A stretch of 64,000 nt of DNA from JAGPUQ01 sp041594335. Its GTDB lineage: Bacteria > Pseudomonadota > Gammaproteobacteria > Pseudomonadales > Porticoccaceae. Below, in pieces: positions 42,760 through 50,807 of this stretch; position 1 is the stretch's first letter, and each line of letters starts with the position of its first letter. Location of the stretch: assembly GCA_041594335.1 (NCBI GenBank), contig JBFHML010000002.1, forward strand, positions 1-64,000, written 5' to 3'. A model generated the notes under the pieces. The model was not told the origin of the DNA, made no database searches, and worked only from the letters and a program-made list of their open reading frames with translations. Made by a program: the position numbers and the translations under genes.

Positions 42760-43425
42760 ATGCGTTACCGTCACCGATTTGCAAACGGCTCCCCCTGCGA
42801 CCTGCCGCCTGGCAAAGTGGTCTGCGTGGGCCTGAACTACGCGGCCCATGTCGCCGAGATGGGCAGCACGCCGGCCACCGACCCGGTGTTGTTCATCAAG
42901 CCACCCAGCGCTCTGGTGCCCTTGGGTGGGGACCTCGCCATCCCTGCCGATCGCGGCAGCTGCCATTTCGAGACGGAGGTCGCCCTGCTGATCGGCGCGC
43001 CGCTGCGGCGGGCCTGTCCACAAGCCGCGATGGCAGCGGTCGCCGGTGTCGGCCTGGCCCTGGATTTGACCCTACGCGACCTCCAGCGTGAACTGAAGGA
43101 AGCGGGCCATCCCTGGGAGCGCGCCAAGGCTTTCGATGGCGCCGGTGCCGTGTCGGCCTTTGTGCCCCCCGAGGGACTGGATTTTGGCGCACTGAATTTC
43201 CACTTCACGCAGAATGGCGTATCTCGCCAGCGCGGCTGTACCGCTCAGCTGTTGACACCGGTGCCGCAACTGTTGAGCTATATCAGTCAGTGGTTCTCGC
43301 TGGAGCCCGGAGATCTGGTGCTCACGGGTACGCCGGAAGGGGTGGGACCCCTGGCGGCGGGAGATTGGCTGGAGGCAGAGCTGGAGGGTGTTTTGCGGGC
43401 CACCGCGCGGGTGACTGTACGCTGA
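42760..43425 (+). CDS. Fumarylacetoacetate hydrolase (FAH) family protein
   Basis: 221 residues, the short single-domain form (YcgM/FAHD1-like). GKVVCVGLNYAAHVAEMG, PVLFIKPPSALVP, the acidic metal ligands in CHFETEVALLIG, and the C-terminal PGDLVLTGTPEGVGPL are all conserved. Members act as acylpyruvate hydrolases, oxaloacetate decarboxylases or isomerases. It is the last gene of the hydrolase-dehydrogenase-FAH operon and ends three bases before the convergent crp stop. Confidence 0.9.
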   Translation: MRYRHRFANGSPCDLPPGKVVCVGLNYAAHVAEMGSTPATDPVLFIKPPSALVPLGGDLAIPADRGSCHFETEVALLIGAPLRRACPQAAMAAVAGVGLALDLTLRDLQRELKEAGHPWERAKAFDGAGAVSAFVPPEGLDFGALNFHFTQNGVSRQRGCTAQLLTPVPQLLSYISQWFSLEPGDLVLTGTPEGVGPLAAGDWLEAELEGVLRATARVTVR

Positions 43426-43428
43426 GTT

Positions 43429-44061
43429 TCAGCGTGCGCCGTAGATCACCATGGTCTTGCCCCGTGCCGAAATCAGCTCTTGATCCTCGAGGATTTTCAG
43501 CACCCGGCCCACCATCTCCCGCGAGCAGCCGACGATACGACCGATCTCCTGCCGGGTGATCTTGATCTGCATGCCGTCCGGGTGGGTCATGGCGTCGGGC
43601 TGCTTGCAGAGGTCCAGCAATGTCCGGGCAACGCGCCCAGTGACATCCAGAAAGGCGAGGTCACCGACCTTGCGGGTCGTGTCGCGTAACCGCTTGGCCA
43701 TCTGTTTGCTCAGTGAGAACAGAAAACTCGGTTGCCGTTGGACCAATTGCCGGAAAGCGCTGTAGCTGATTTCACCAATCTCGCATTCGGTCTTGGTGCG
43801 CACCCAGGCGCTGCGATCTTGTTGATCGAACAGGCCCAGCTCGCCGAAGAAGTCCCCGGTGTTGAGGTAGGCGACAATAATCTCGTGGCCGTCATCGTCT
43901 TCGATGAGCACGGTCACCGATCCCTTGATGATGTAATAGAGAGTTTCGCAGTTATCTCCGGCGTGGATCAGCGTGCTCTTCGCCGGATAGCGGCGTCGGC
44001 TACAGTGACCAAGGAACTCTTCGAACTCCGGGATGTGCGGGGTAATGGGTTGCAGCGCCAA
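43429..44061 (-). CDS. crp: Crp/Vfr-like cAMP-binding transcriptional regulator
   Basis: 210 residues from TTG 44059-44061, chosen because GGGAGGA lies seven bases upstream and the length then matches Crp/Vfr; an in-frame ATG at 44478 would run through the divergent osmC-like gene. The cyclic-nucleotide domain has GDFFGELGLFDQQDRSAWVRTKTECEIGEIS; the HTH is ITRQEIGRIVGCSREMVGRVLKILEDQELISARGKTMVIYG, nearly identical in pattern to E. coli CRP. It should bind cAMP and activate catabolic genes. The neighbouring divergent osmC-like gene reproduces the E. coli crp-yhfA arrangement. Confidence 0.92.
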   Translation of the reverse strand: MALQPITPHIPEFEEFLGHCSRRRYPAKSTLIHAGDNCETLYYIIKGSVTVLIEDDDGHEIIVAYLNTGDFFGELGLFDQQDRSAWVRTKTECEIGEISYSAFRQLVQRQPSFLFSLSKQMAKRLRDTTRKVGDLAFLDVTGRVARTLLDLCKQPDAMTHPDGMQIKITRQEIGRIVGCSREMVGRVLKILEDQELISARGKTMVIYGAR

Positions 44062-44123
44062 AGAGGGATCCTCCCGTGGTGGTTCGCGTCTCCAGTCGGC
44101 TCGGTTTCGGTACGCTGGGGCCG

Positions 44124-44136
44124 AAAGTGTCACTTT
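44124..44136. repeat. 13-bp palindrome in the crp-osmC intergenic region
   Basis: AAAGTG-T-CACTTT, perfect six-base arms. It sits between two divergent genes and could be an operator. It does not match the CRP site spacing TGTGA-N6-TCACA. Confidence 0.35.
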
Positions 44137-44184
44137 GGCTGCGCAATTGCAAGCGCAGGGGCTATCGCGCTGCGGCCTGAACGC

Positions 44185-44190
44185 TATCAT
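44185..44190 (+). promoter_or_regulatory. Possible -10 element for the osmC-like gene
   Basis: TATCAT, 28 bases before the start codon. No good -35 is visible. AGGGAGGT at 44203-44210 is the ribosome site. Confidence 0.35.
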
Positions 44191-44218
44191 AGGCCCCTCG
44201 TTAGGGAGGTAGGCGGGC

Positions 44219-44638
44219 ATGCGAGCAGTAGTGAAATGGGTCGACAATGCGATGTTTGTCGGGGAATCCGGTAGTGGCCACACCGTGGTGATGGATGGTC
44301 CCGAGGACCACGGCGGCCGCAATCTGGGTATCCGGCCGATGGAAATGCTGCTCCTGGGTATGGGCGGATGTGCGAGTTTCGATGTGGTCAACATTCTCCG
44401 CAAGGCCCGCCAGGATGTCCGCGATTGCCGAGCCGAGATACAGGCGGAACGGGCTGAGGGTGTGCCCGCGGTGTTCACAGGTATTCAGATCCACTTTGTC
44501 ATCAGCGGCGTCGATCTCAAGGAAACCCAAGTCAAGCGCGCTGTGGAATTGTCCGCGGACAAATACTGTTCTGCCTCGATCATGTTGGCGCAGGGCGGCG
44601 TAGAGATCACCCACAGCTATGCGATCGAAGCGGTTTGA
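44219..44638 (+). CDS. OsmC-family protein (YhfA-like)
   Basis: 139 residues. RPMEMLLLGMGGCASFDVVNILRKARQDV contains the first conserved cysteine and VELSADKYCSASIMLAQ the second, the OsmC/Ohr redox pair. Family members reduce organic peroxides, but the YhfA branch has no settled substrate. It is divergent from crp, as yhfA is in E. coli. A strong AGGGAGGT ribosome site precedes the ATG. Confidence 0.92.
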   Translation: MRAVVKWVDNAMFVGESGSGHTVVMDGPEDHGGRNLGIRPMEMLLLGMGGCASFDVVNILRKARQDVRDCRAEIQAERAEGVPAVFTGIQIHFVISGVDLKETQVKRAVELSADKYCSASIMLAQGGVEITHSYAIEAV

Positions 44639-44641
44639 CAG

Positions 44642-44673
44642 AAAAAAAGCCGGGGAGCCGAAGCTCCCCGGAA
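44642..44673 (-). terminator. Strong intrinsic terminator acting on the minus strand
   Basis: On the minus strand a nine-base-pair GC stem (CCGGGGAGC / GCTCCCCGG) with a four-base UUCG-type loop is followed by C and then seven T residues. It points leftward, so it does not terminate osmC. It terminates a transcript that begins to the right, see the candidate sRNA. Confidence 0.8.
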
Positions 44674-44745
44674 ATATCATTACAGGGGGGGTTAGGAAGG
44701 AGAGTGGCCAGCGGGCTCCTAGGACCCATGGCTGCTAACCACGGT
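44642..44745 (-). ncRNA. Candidate small regulatory RNA of about 100 nucleotides
   Basis: Its 3' end is the terminator above; its 5' end is set by a sigma-70-like promoter at 44750-44777. The central single-stranded-looking part reads CTCTCCTTCC then a run of seven C, complementary to Shine-Dalgarno sequences, as seen in several base-pairing sRNAs. A UUCG-capped stem and U7 tail would suit Hfq binding. No family match is claimed. It lies wholly in the osmC-LysR gap. Confidence 0.5.
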
Positions 44746-44749
44746 GCCT

Positions 44750-44777
44750 ATGATAAGGATGCCTAGCCATGATTCAA
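44750..44777 (-). promoter_or_regulatory. Promoter of the candidate sRNA
   Basis: On the minus strand TTGAAT (44772-44777) and TATCAT (44750-44755), spacer 16 bases, four and five matches to consensus. Predicted start near 44743-44745. Confidence 0.5.
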
Positions 44778-44846
44778 ATGGATTGTTTTTATTTTAAATA
44801 TAACCTCAAATAATAAAACACCGCTGGTGTGGCTGAGCCGGGCATG

Positions 44847-44852
44847 TATAAT
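44847..44852 (+). promoter_or_regulatory. -10 element for the LysR-family gene
   Basis: Perfect TATAAT about 47 bases before the start codon; -35 region weak. The preceding 44780-44820 stretch is AT-rich. Confidence 0.45.
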
Positions 44853-44898
44853 CTACGCAGAATGTTAATTCTCCAACCATTCTCGAAGATTATCCGAA

Positions 44899-45885
44899 AT
44901 GACGATCAATACGCTGGCGCGGGTTGACCTTAACCTGCTGGTTTCTCTCCAGGTCTTGCTCGAAGAGCTCAATGTGACGCGCGCCGCCGAGCGGTTGCAC
45001 GTGTCGCAGCCGGCCATGAGTAAGACGTTGTTGCGGTTACGCAACGCTTTCGATGATCCGCTGTTTACCCGCAGTGGTCGCGGCCTAGTCCCTACGCCGC
45101 GCGCGCTGGAGCTGAAGCGTGCGCTGCCCCAATTGCTCGAGGGCATCGGCAGTTTGTTGGTGCGGACGGAATTCGATCCAGCCGTGTATGAGGGGCATGT
45201 CCGCATCGTGGCACCGGAATTCATGGCGGTACAGGTGGTACCCCCCCTGGCCCGCATCTTGGAAGAGCAGGCGCCTGGCCTGGGCATCGCGGTGTCGAAT
45301 GCCGACGAGTCCTACATCAACGAGCTGGAATCTGGGGCCACCGACTTCGTCATGGAAGTCGAAAAACCTGTCCCCAAGGGATGCCTGGTCACCTCGCTGG
45401 GGCAGTTCACGCCCGCGGTTTGGATGCGCAGCGACCACCCGCTGGCCGACCGAGACTTCGATCTCGACGATATGCTCGAATACCCTTTCGTGCAGTATTA
45501 CTTGCTGATCGCCGGTCGCGTCGAGCCCAGCATGGAAAGTCGTTTCGACAAATTGATAGCGCGCATGGGGCGCCGGCGCCGCAAGGCGATGGTTACCAAC
45601 CAATTGATGACCGCGTTGGATACCCTGCACTCCTCCAACTGCCTGATGTTGGCGACCATGGACGACCTCAAGCAGGAAAGCGAGTTTTACCAGATCGTGC
45701 GCAAACCCTATCCCCAGGATCTCGAGCACGATCCCATTATTCCTGCAGCCTTGGTGCAACACGAGCGGACCGCGAACTCGCCCATGCACAATTGGGTGAA
45801 GGAAAAGATTCTCGAGATCGTCCAGGGCCTACGGGTGGAACGTGATCAGGAGCGCGCCCGCGAAGCCTTGGCTCAAGCGCGGTAA
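44899..45885 (+). CDS. LysR-family transcriptional regulator
   Basis: 328 residues. The N-terminal winged HTH is RVDLNLLVSLQVLLEELNVTRAAERLHVSQPAMSKTLLRLRNAFDDPLFTRSGRGLVPTPRA, textbook LysR. Residues 95-305 are the effector-binding domain with an unusual RRRRK patch near residue 228. LysR regulators often control a divergent neighbour; the only divergent candidate here is the predicted sRNA. Its 3' end overlaps the convergent coq7 by 13 bases. The ribosome site is weak. The inducer is unknown. Confidence 0.9.
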   Translation: MTINTLARVDLNLLVSLQVLLEELNVTRAAERLHVSQPAMSKTLLRLRNAFDDPLFTRSGRGLVPTPRALELKRALPQLLEGIGSLLVRTEFDPAVYEGHVRIVAPEFMAVQVVPPLARILEEQAPGLGIAVSNADESYINELESGATDFVMEVEKPVPKGCLVTSLGQFTPAVWMRSDHPLADRDFDLDDMLEYPFVQYYLLIAGRVEPSMESRFDKLIARMGRRRRKAMVTNQLMTALDTLHSSNCLMLATMDDLKQESEFYQIVRKPYPQDLEHDPIIPAALVQHERTANSPMHNWVKEKILEIVQGLRVERDQERAREALAQAR

Positions 45886-46514
45886 CTCAGCTCGGTCATG
45901 ACCTTGGATACTAGCGTCATGCCGGCCTTGATCGGACCGGGAAACCGCAGTGCTCCCGCCTCTCTGGCGCGATGCGCGTGGCCGTCCTCATCGGCGAGCA
46001 TTTTCTGGAGCAGTGCCCTGCTCCGCTGATCCGCTTCGGGCAGGCGCTGGAGGTGATCGCGGAGATGTGCACATACTTGGTCTTCAGTCGCGGCCACAAA
46101 CCCGAGGCCCAACCGATCGCCAGCTACGCCGGCCGCGGCGCCTAGGGCAAAGGAGGCGGCATACCAGAGCGGATTGAATCGGCTTGGCTGCGCCCCCAGT
46201 TCGTCGAGCCGTTGCTGGCACCAAGCCAAATGCACACTTTCCTCTTCTGCCGCAGCCGCCATATCGGTGCGCGTTCGCCGGGAGCGAGAGCACAGTGCCT
46301 GACCGCGATACAGGGCTTGAGCACAGACTTCACCGCTGTGATTGACGCGCATCAAACCGGCGGCGTGGTGCCGCGCTGGGGCATCCAGCTCTGCTTCGGG
46401 GATCGGCGCGGCCGGAGAGGGTTCAGGCGTCGCTGGTGGCGCCGCGACTACACGCAGGCCGTGATCCACTTCAGCGAGCAGTCGATCCAGCGGAGAAAGC
46501 TTGGCAAAGGGCAT
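45873..46514 (-). CDS. coq7: 2-nonaprenyl-3-methyl-6-methoxy-1,4-benzoquinol hydroxylase (Coq7/UbiF-type)
   Basis: 213 residues, a di-iron ferritin-like protein. The iron ligands are in VNHSGEVCAQALYRGQAL, AAAEEESVHLAWC, ATEDQVCAHL and ADEDGHAHRA, giving the Coq7 E..ExxH repeat. It carries out a late hydroxylation in ubiquinone synthesis, in place of the flavoprotein UbiF of E. coli. A proline/alanine-rich linker spans residues 23-45. It is divergent from the AAA ATPase gene. Confidence 0.93.
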   Translation of the reverse strand: MPFAKLSPLDRLLAEVDHGLRVVAAPPATPEPSPAAPIPEAELDAPARHHAAGLMRVNHSGEVCAQALYRGQALCSRSRRTRTDMAAAAEEESVHLAWCQQRLDELGAQPSRFNPLWYAASFALGAAAGVAGDRLGLGFVAATEDQVCAHLRDHLQRLPEADQRSRALLQKMLADEDGHAHRAREAGALRFPGPIKAGMTLVSKVMTELSYRA

Positions 46515-46623
46515 CGGTGGGCTCTGCGCGGCAGCAACCGCGACATTCTAGCGAAACCCGAAGCGCTGTGCCTTTTGCCTCGGCTCGGTATCATGGCGTC
46601 CGAGCCCCTCCGAGACCCAAGAA

Positions 46624-48111
46624 ATGCCCGACGCGCGCGATCTCGCTTTGGTGCTTGCGGGGGCAGCCCCCCTGGTGGTGATGGAGAGCTACGATGAGGA
46701 GCGGGCTATCGAATTGTTGGCGCGGGTGGCCCGCGAGCAACAGCGCGACCTTTTCCGATGGACCTGCACGGATGGATTACGGCGCATTGGCTTTGGCCTG
46801 CAGGTCGAGCAGCGTCCGGAGCATACCGCGCCAGAGGCCGTCCTCCGTCACATCAAGGAGCGTGCGGGCCCTGGGGTCTACGTACTGTGCGACTTTCACC
46901 CCTGGTTGGGATCCGACCAACCGAGCGTGGTGCGCTTACTGAAGGATATCGCGCTCCGCCAAGGGACGGCTTCGGTACATCTGGTGCTGCTCAGCCATCG
47001 CCTGGCGCTGCCCATGGAACTTTCGCGTTTGGCCGCACGTTTCGAGACGGCGCTGCCTGATGAGGCCCAAATACTGGGGATCGTTCGCGACGAGGCGCGG
47101 CGTTGGGCCCGCCTCAATCCGCAAACCAAGGTGCGCAGTGACGATGCTACGTTGAGGCGGTTGGTGGCCAATTTGCGTGGGCTTGGGCACGGCGAGGTGC
47201 GTCGTCTGGCCCGCGGCGCCATTGTCGATGACGGCGCTGTGACCGAAAGTGATGTCGAGGAGGTCAATCGCGCCAAATTTCGCTTGTTGGATGCGGATTC
47301 GGTACTCAGCTTTGAATACCGCACCGCGCGTTTCGCCGAAGTGGGCGGTATGACGCAGCTCAAGGCCTGGCTGGAGTTGCGCCGGGGGGTATTCTTGGGC
47401 GAAGGAACCCCTGGGATCGAAGCCCCTAGAGGGGTCCTGCTGTTGGGTGTCCAAGGGGCCGGCAAGAGTCTGGCGGCCAAGGCGGTTGCTGGTCTCTGGG
47501 GGGTTCCTCTGCTGCGCCTGGATATGGGAGCGCTCTACAACAAGTACCACGGTGAGACGGAGCGCAATCTCCGTGAAGCCCTGAAGCTCGCTGAGGCCAT
47601 GGCGCCAGCGGTGCTGTGGCTCGATGAGATTGAGAAGGGGCTGAGTACGGCCGCGCAGGATGGCGGTACCTCTCAACGGGTATTGGGCACACTGCTGACC
47701 TGGATGGCCGAGCGCTCCGCGCGAGTCTTCCTGGTCGCCACGGCGAATGACATTGGCCAGCTGCCACCGGAACTGCTGCGCAAGGGCCGTTTCGACGAGC
47801 TATTTTTTGTCGATCTTCCGGATGCCGCGGCACGTGAAGCGATCCTGGCCATCCATTTGCAACGGCGGGGCTTGTCGCCCGAGCGCTTCGAGCTATCTCA
47901 GCTGGCTGCGCTCAGTGCGCAGTACTCTGGGGCCGAGCTGGAGCAGGCCATAGTTTCTGCGCACTATGGAGCGCTGGCGCGGGAAACGGCGATAGACCAG
48001 GTGGCACTCGAGGAAGAGCTCACCCGTATTACGCCGCTGGCGACGTTGATGGCGGAACAGGTGGGCGCCCTGCGCGCCTGGGCGCAGGAACGCGGCGTAC
48101 AGCCGGCCTGA
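46624..48111 (+). CDS. AAA ATPase, Ycf46-like
   Basis: 495 residues. The first 250 form a P-loop-like domain lacking a clear Walker A motif, with YVLCDFHPWLGSDQPSVVRLLKDIA. The AAA module follows: FAEVGGMTQLKAWLELRRGVF, Walker A GVQGAGKSLAAKAVAG (around residue 280), Walker B APAVLWLDEIEKGLS (around 333) and the second region of homology ARVFLVATANDIGQLPPELLRKGRFDELFFVDLPD (around 360-395). This layout matches Ycf46 of algal plastids and cyanobacteria, linked there to inorganic carbon use, but the proteobacterial versions are uncharacterised. It converges with purD, six bases between stops. Confidence 0.82.
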   Translation: MPDARDLALVLAGAAPLVVMESYDEERAIELLARVAREQQRDLFRWTCTDGLRRIGFGLQVEQRPEHTAPEAVLRHIKERAGPGVYVLCDFHPWLGSDQPSVVRLLKDIALRQGTASVHLVLLSHRLALPMELSRLAARFETALPDEAQILGIVRDEARRWARLNPQTKVRSDDATLRRLVANLRGLGHGEVRRLARGAIVDDGAVTESDVEEVNRAKFRLLDADSVLSFEYRTARFAEVGGMTQLKAWLELRRGVFLGEGTPGIEAPRGVLLLGVQGAGKSLAAKAVAGLWGVPLLRLDMGALYNKYHGETERNLREALKLAEAMAPAVLWLDEIEKGLSTAAQDGGTSQRVLGTLLTWMAERSARVFLVATANDIGQLPPELLRKGRFDELFFVDLPDAAAREAILAIHLQRRGLSPERFELSQLAALSAQYSGAELEQAIVSAHYGALARETAIDQVALEEELTRITPLATLMAEQVGALRAWAQERGVQPA

Positions 48112-48117
48112 AGAAGC

Positions 48118-49398
48118 TCAGCCCCTCTCTAGGGCGCGGTGGCCGATATCGCGGCGATAGAAAGCCCCGGACCAGCGGATGTCTGCTGCGCCTTCGTAGG
48201 CCCGCGCCGCCGCTGCGGTGAGTGTCTCGCCCAAGGCGGTAACGCATAGCACTCGGCCACCGCTGGTTACCACGGCGCCGTCGCGTAACTGAGTTCCGGC
48301 GTGAAACACCTTGAGCGAGGGATCGGCATGCTGTGGGAGACCCTGGATGACGTCACCACAGGGGTAGTCTCCGGGATAGCCCGCTGCAGCCATGACCACG
48401 CCCAGTGCGGGGCGCTCGTCCCAGTCGGGGCTCACTGTGTCGAGTCGGCCGGTAAGCGCGGCCTCGATCAGGTCGATCAGGTCTGAGCGCAGGCGCAACA
48501 TAATCGGCTGGGTCTCCGGATCGCCGAAGCGGCAGTTGTATTCGATGACGCGGGGGGCGCCGTCGGCGGTGACCATTAGACCGGCGTACAGGAAACCGCG
48601 GTAGCGGTGGCCCTCCGCGGCCATGCCGCGTACGGTGGGCAAGATGATGTCATCCATGACGCGGTCGTGGACCGCCGCGGTCACTACTGGCGCCGGTGAA
48701 TAGGCGCCCATGCCTCCGGTGTTGGGCCCACTATCGCCCTCTCCCACCCGCTTGTGATCTTGGCTGGAGGCCATCGCCAGGACTTGGTCTCCATCCACCA
48801 TGACGATGAAGCTCGCCTCCTCGCCGACCAGACATTCCTCGATCACCACCCGATGGCCGGCGCTACCGAAAGCGTTACCGGCCAACATGTCCCGTACAGC
48901 CGCCTCGGCCTCGGCTTCGGTGGTGGCGACGATCACGCCCTTGCCGGCGGCTAGACCATCGGCCTTCACCACGATGGGCGCGCCCTGTTCGCGCACATAG
49001 GCCAAGGCCGGCTCCACGGCGGTAAAAGCCGCATAGGCAGCAGTGGGGATACGGTGACGGGCCATGAACTCCTTGGCGAAATGCTTGGATCCTTCGAGTT
49101 GTGCGGCGGCTTGAGTGGGGCCGAATACCGGCAGGCCGCGCGCTTCAAACAAGTCCACTAGGCCAGAAACCAAGGGCGCCTCCGGACCGACCAGCGTAAA
49201 GGCGATGTCTCGGTTGGCGGCAAACTCGGCTAGCTCCTCCAGCGCGGTGGCGGCGATGGCGACATTCTCGACCTTGGGCTCTAGGGCCGTGCCGGCATTG
49301 CCCGGGGCCACGTAAATCTTTGCTGCCCGAGGGCTCTGCGCCAGCTTCCAGGCCAGCGCGTGTTCGCGCCCGCCGCCGCCGATGACCAAGATATTCAA
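48118..49398 (-). CDS. purD: Phosphoribosylamine-glycine ligase
   Basis: 426 residues from TTG 49396-49398, which has GGAGG upstream; an extension to 49479 would add 27 unrelated residues and overlap nothing conserved. MNILVIGGGGREHALAWKLAQSP opens the N-domain, and the ATP-grasp domain includes PIVVKADGLAAGKGVIVA, SFIVMVDG and EYNCRFGDPETQPIM. It makes glycinamide ribonucleotide in purine synthesis. In many gammaproteobacteria it directly follows purH; here two other genes intervene. Confidence 0.97.
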   Translation of the reverse strand: MNILVIGGGGREHALAWKLAQSPRAAKIYVAPGNAGTALEPKVENVAIAATALEELAEFAANRDIAFTLVGPEAPLVSGLVDLFEARGLPVFGPTQAAAQLEGSKHFAKEFMARHRIPTAAYAAFTAVEPALAYVREQGAPIVVKADGLAAGKGVIVATTEAEAEAAVRDMLAGNAFGSAGHRVVIEECLVGEEASFIVMVDGDQVLAMASSQDHKRVGEGDSGPNTGGMGAYSPAPVVTAAVHDRVMDDIILPTVRGMAAEGHRYRGFLYAGLMVTADGAPRVIEYNCRFGDPETQPIMLRLRSDLIDLIEAALTGRLDTVSPDWDERPALGVVMAAAGYPGDYPCGDVIQGLPQHADPSLKVFHAGTQLRDGAVVTSGGRVLCVTALGETLTAAAARAYEGAADIRWSGAFYRRDIGHRALERG

Positions 49399-49414
49399 GG
49401 TGGAGCCTCCGTCC

Positions 49415-50536
49415 TCAGACCAGGGTTTCGAGATCGCGTTTGTCGTAGGCGCGCAGCTCTCGCTCGCGGCCAGCGGCAATCAGCTTCGGCCAATCCGGGT
49501 TGGGAATCAGCGCCCGGCCCACGGCGACCAGATCGCATTCCTCCCGTGCTAAGAGCTCCCCAAGATTGCGCAGTGACGCCGGTTCGGCATGGGTGCCGAT
49601 GTTGCGCCGTTCCTCGTCGATGAAGTCTTGTTCCAGGGTAATGCTGCCGACCAGGATACAGGGCTTGCCGCTGAGCTTGCGGGTCCAGCCGGCGAGCGTC
49701 AGTTCTGAGTCGGCGAATTCCGGTTCCCAGAATCGCCGGGTGCTGCAATGGAACAGATCGACCCCGGCATCCACCAGGGGCCCTAGAAACTGCTCCAGCT
49801 CCGCCGGATCATTGGCCAGCCGCGCGCGGTAATCCTGCAACTTCCATTGCGAGAAGCGCAGAATGATGGGGAAGTCGGCGCCCACTCGGGCGCGAATCGC
49901 GGAGATGATTTCTGCGGCAAACCGGGTGCGTTTTGCGATGGAACCACCGTAACTGTCTTCGCGGCGGTTGGTGCCTTCCCAGAAAAACTGGTCTACCAGG
50001 TAGCCGTGCGCGCCATGCACCTCGACGGCGTCGAAACCCAGTGCCTGCGCTTCGGCGGCGGCCTGGGCGAAGGCGGCGACGAGGGAGTCAATATCTTCCT
50101 GCGTCATGGCATGACCGTGCTCGCGGCCAGGCATCAGCAGCCCGGAGGGCGTAAAGGCGGGCACTTCCGGATAGGGATCTACTGGCCCATTGGCGGCGAT
50201 ACCGCGCATGGCACCGGTGTGCCAGAGTTGGGGCGCTATCAGCCCGCCTGCCGCGTGCACGGCCTCGACCACCCGGCGCCAGCCGGCGAGTGCGGCGTCG
50301 CCGTAAAAAAACGGCACGTTTTCGTAGGCGCTGGCGGCCGGATGACCGATACAGGTGCCCTCGGTGATGATGAGTCCAGTGCCGCCCTCGGCCCGGCGTC
50401 GGTAGTAGGCGGCGACAGCCTCGCCCGGAACGTTGCCGGGCGAAAAATTGCGCGTCATCGGCGCCATTACCACCCGGTTGGGTAGCCGCAGCGCATTGCA
50501 TTGAAAGGGCTCGAACAGGGCGCTGATAGGCGACAT
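49415..50536 (-). CDS. NADH:flavin oxidoreductase, Old Yellow Enzyme family
   Basis: 373 residues from ATG 50534-50536 with AAGGAG upstream. LFEPFQCNALRLPNRVVMAPMTRN, PQLWHTGAM (FMN and substrate site), FDAVEVHGAHGYLVDQFFWEGTNRREDSYGGSIAKRTRF and DLVAVGRALIPNPDWP define the FMN TIM barrel. Members reduce activated alkenes with NAD(P)H. No iron-sulphur or second flavin domain is fused. It lies between purH and purD on the same strand, 16 bases before purD, so it is probably in their transcript though not a purine enzyme. Confidence 0.92.
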   Translation of the reverse strand: MSPISALFEPFQCNALRLPNRVVMAPMTRNFSPGNVPGEAVAAYYRRRAEGGTGLIITEGTCIGHPAASAYENVPFFYGDAALAGWRRVVEAVHAAGGLIAPQLWHTGAMRGIAANGPVDPYPEVPAFTPSGLLMPGREHGHAMTQEDIDSLVAAFAQAAAEAQALGFDAVEVHGAHGYLVDQFFWEGTNRREDSYGGSIAKRTRFAAEIISAIRARVGADFPIILRFSQWKLQDYRARLANDPAELEQFLGPLVDAGVDLFHCSTRRFWEPEFADSELTLAGWTRKLSGKPCILVGSITLEQDFIDEERRNIGTHAEPASLRNLGELLAREECDLVAVGRALIPNPDWPKLIAAGRERELRAYDKRDLETLV

Positions 50537-50567
50537 CCAGGACTCCTTCGACAATGGAAGTTGGGAT

Positions 50568-50792
50568 TCAGTGTTGGGGGATCCCGGCCGCGCCCTCTTC
50601 ACGGCAACCTTTCAGTCGCCGTTCCAGTTGCCGGATCCGGGTTTCGCGATTCTGTAGTTCCCAGGTGAGATCGACGGTCTGCTGGAATAATCGCTGCTGC
50701 TCGCGGTGCTGAACCATCACGAAGAAGATCACAGCCGCCGCAATTAGGGCTATCACCAGTACCGCGTCGAGGTGAATAGAAAATTTCTTCAT
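50568..50792 (-). CDS. Small single-pass membrane protein with coiled coil, function unknown
   Basis: 74 residues. MKKFSIHLDAVLVIALIAAAVIFFVMVQHR gives one membrane helix (about 9-28) with the C-terminus probably periplasmic or cytoplasmic depending on topology; residues 30-62 are a charged, heptad-like helix QQRLFQQTVDLTWELQNRETRIRQLERRLKG. The shape is FtsL/FtsB-like, but I have no motif evidence for divisome function. It lies 15 bases after purH, in line with purH, the Old Yellow Enzyme gene and purD. Confidence 0.6.
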   Translation of the reverse strand: MKKFSIHLDAVLVIALIAAAVIFFVMVQHREQQRLFQQTVDLTWELQNRETRIRQLERRLKGCREEGAAGIPQH

Positions 50793-50807
50793 GCCGCGGC
50801 CGGCGAC

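Noticed and set aside
44714..44773. 20-codon plus-strand frame after a purine-rich GGAAGGAGA
   Set aside because: The Shine-Dalgarno-like sequence is only one base from the GTG, and the same DNA is better explained as the complement of the sRNA candidate's C-rich core.
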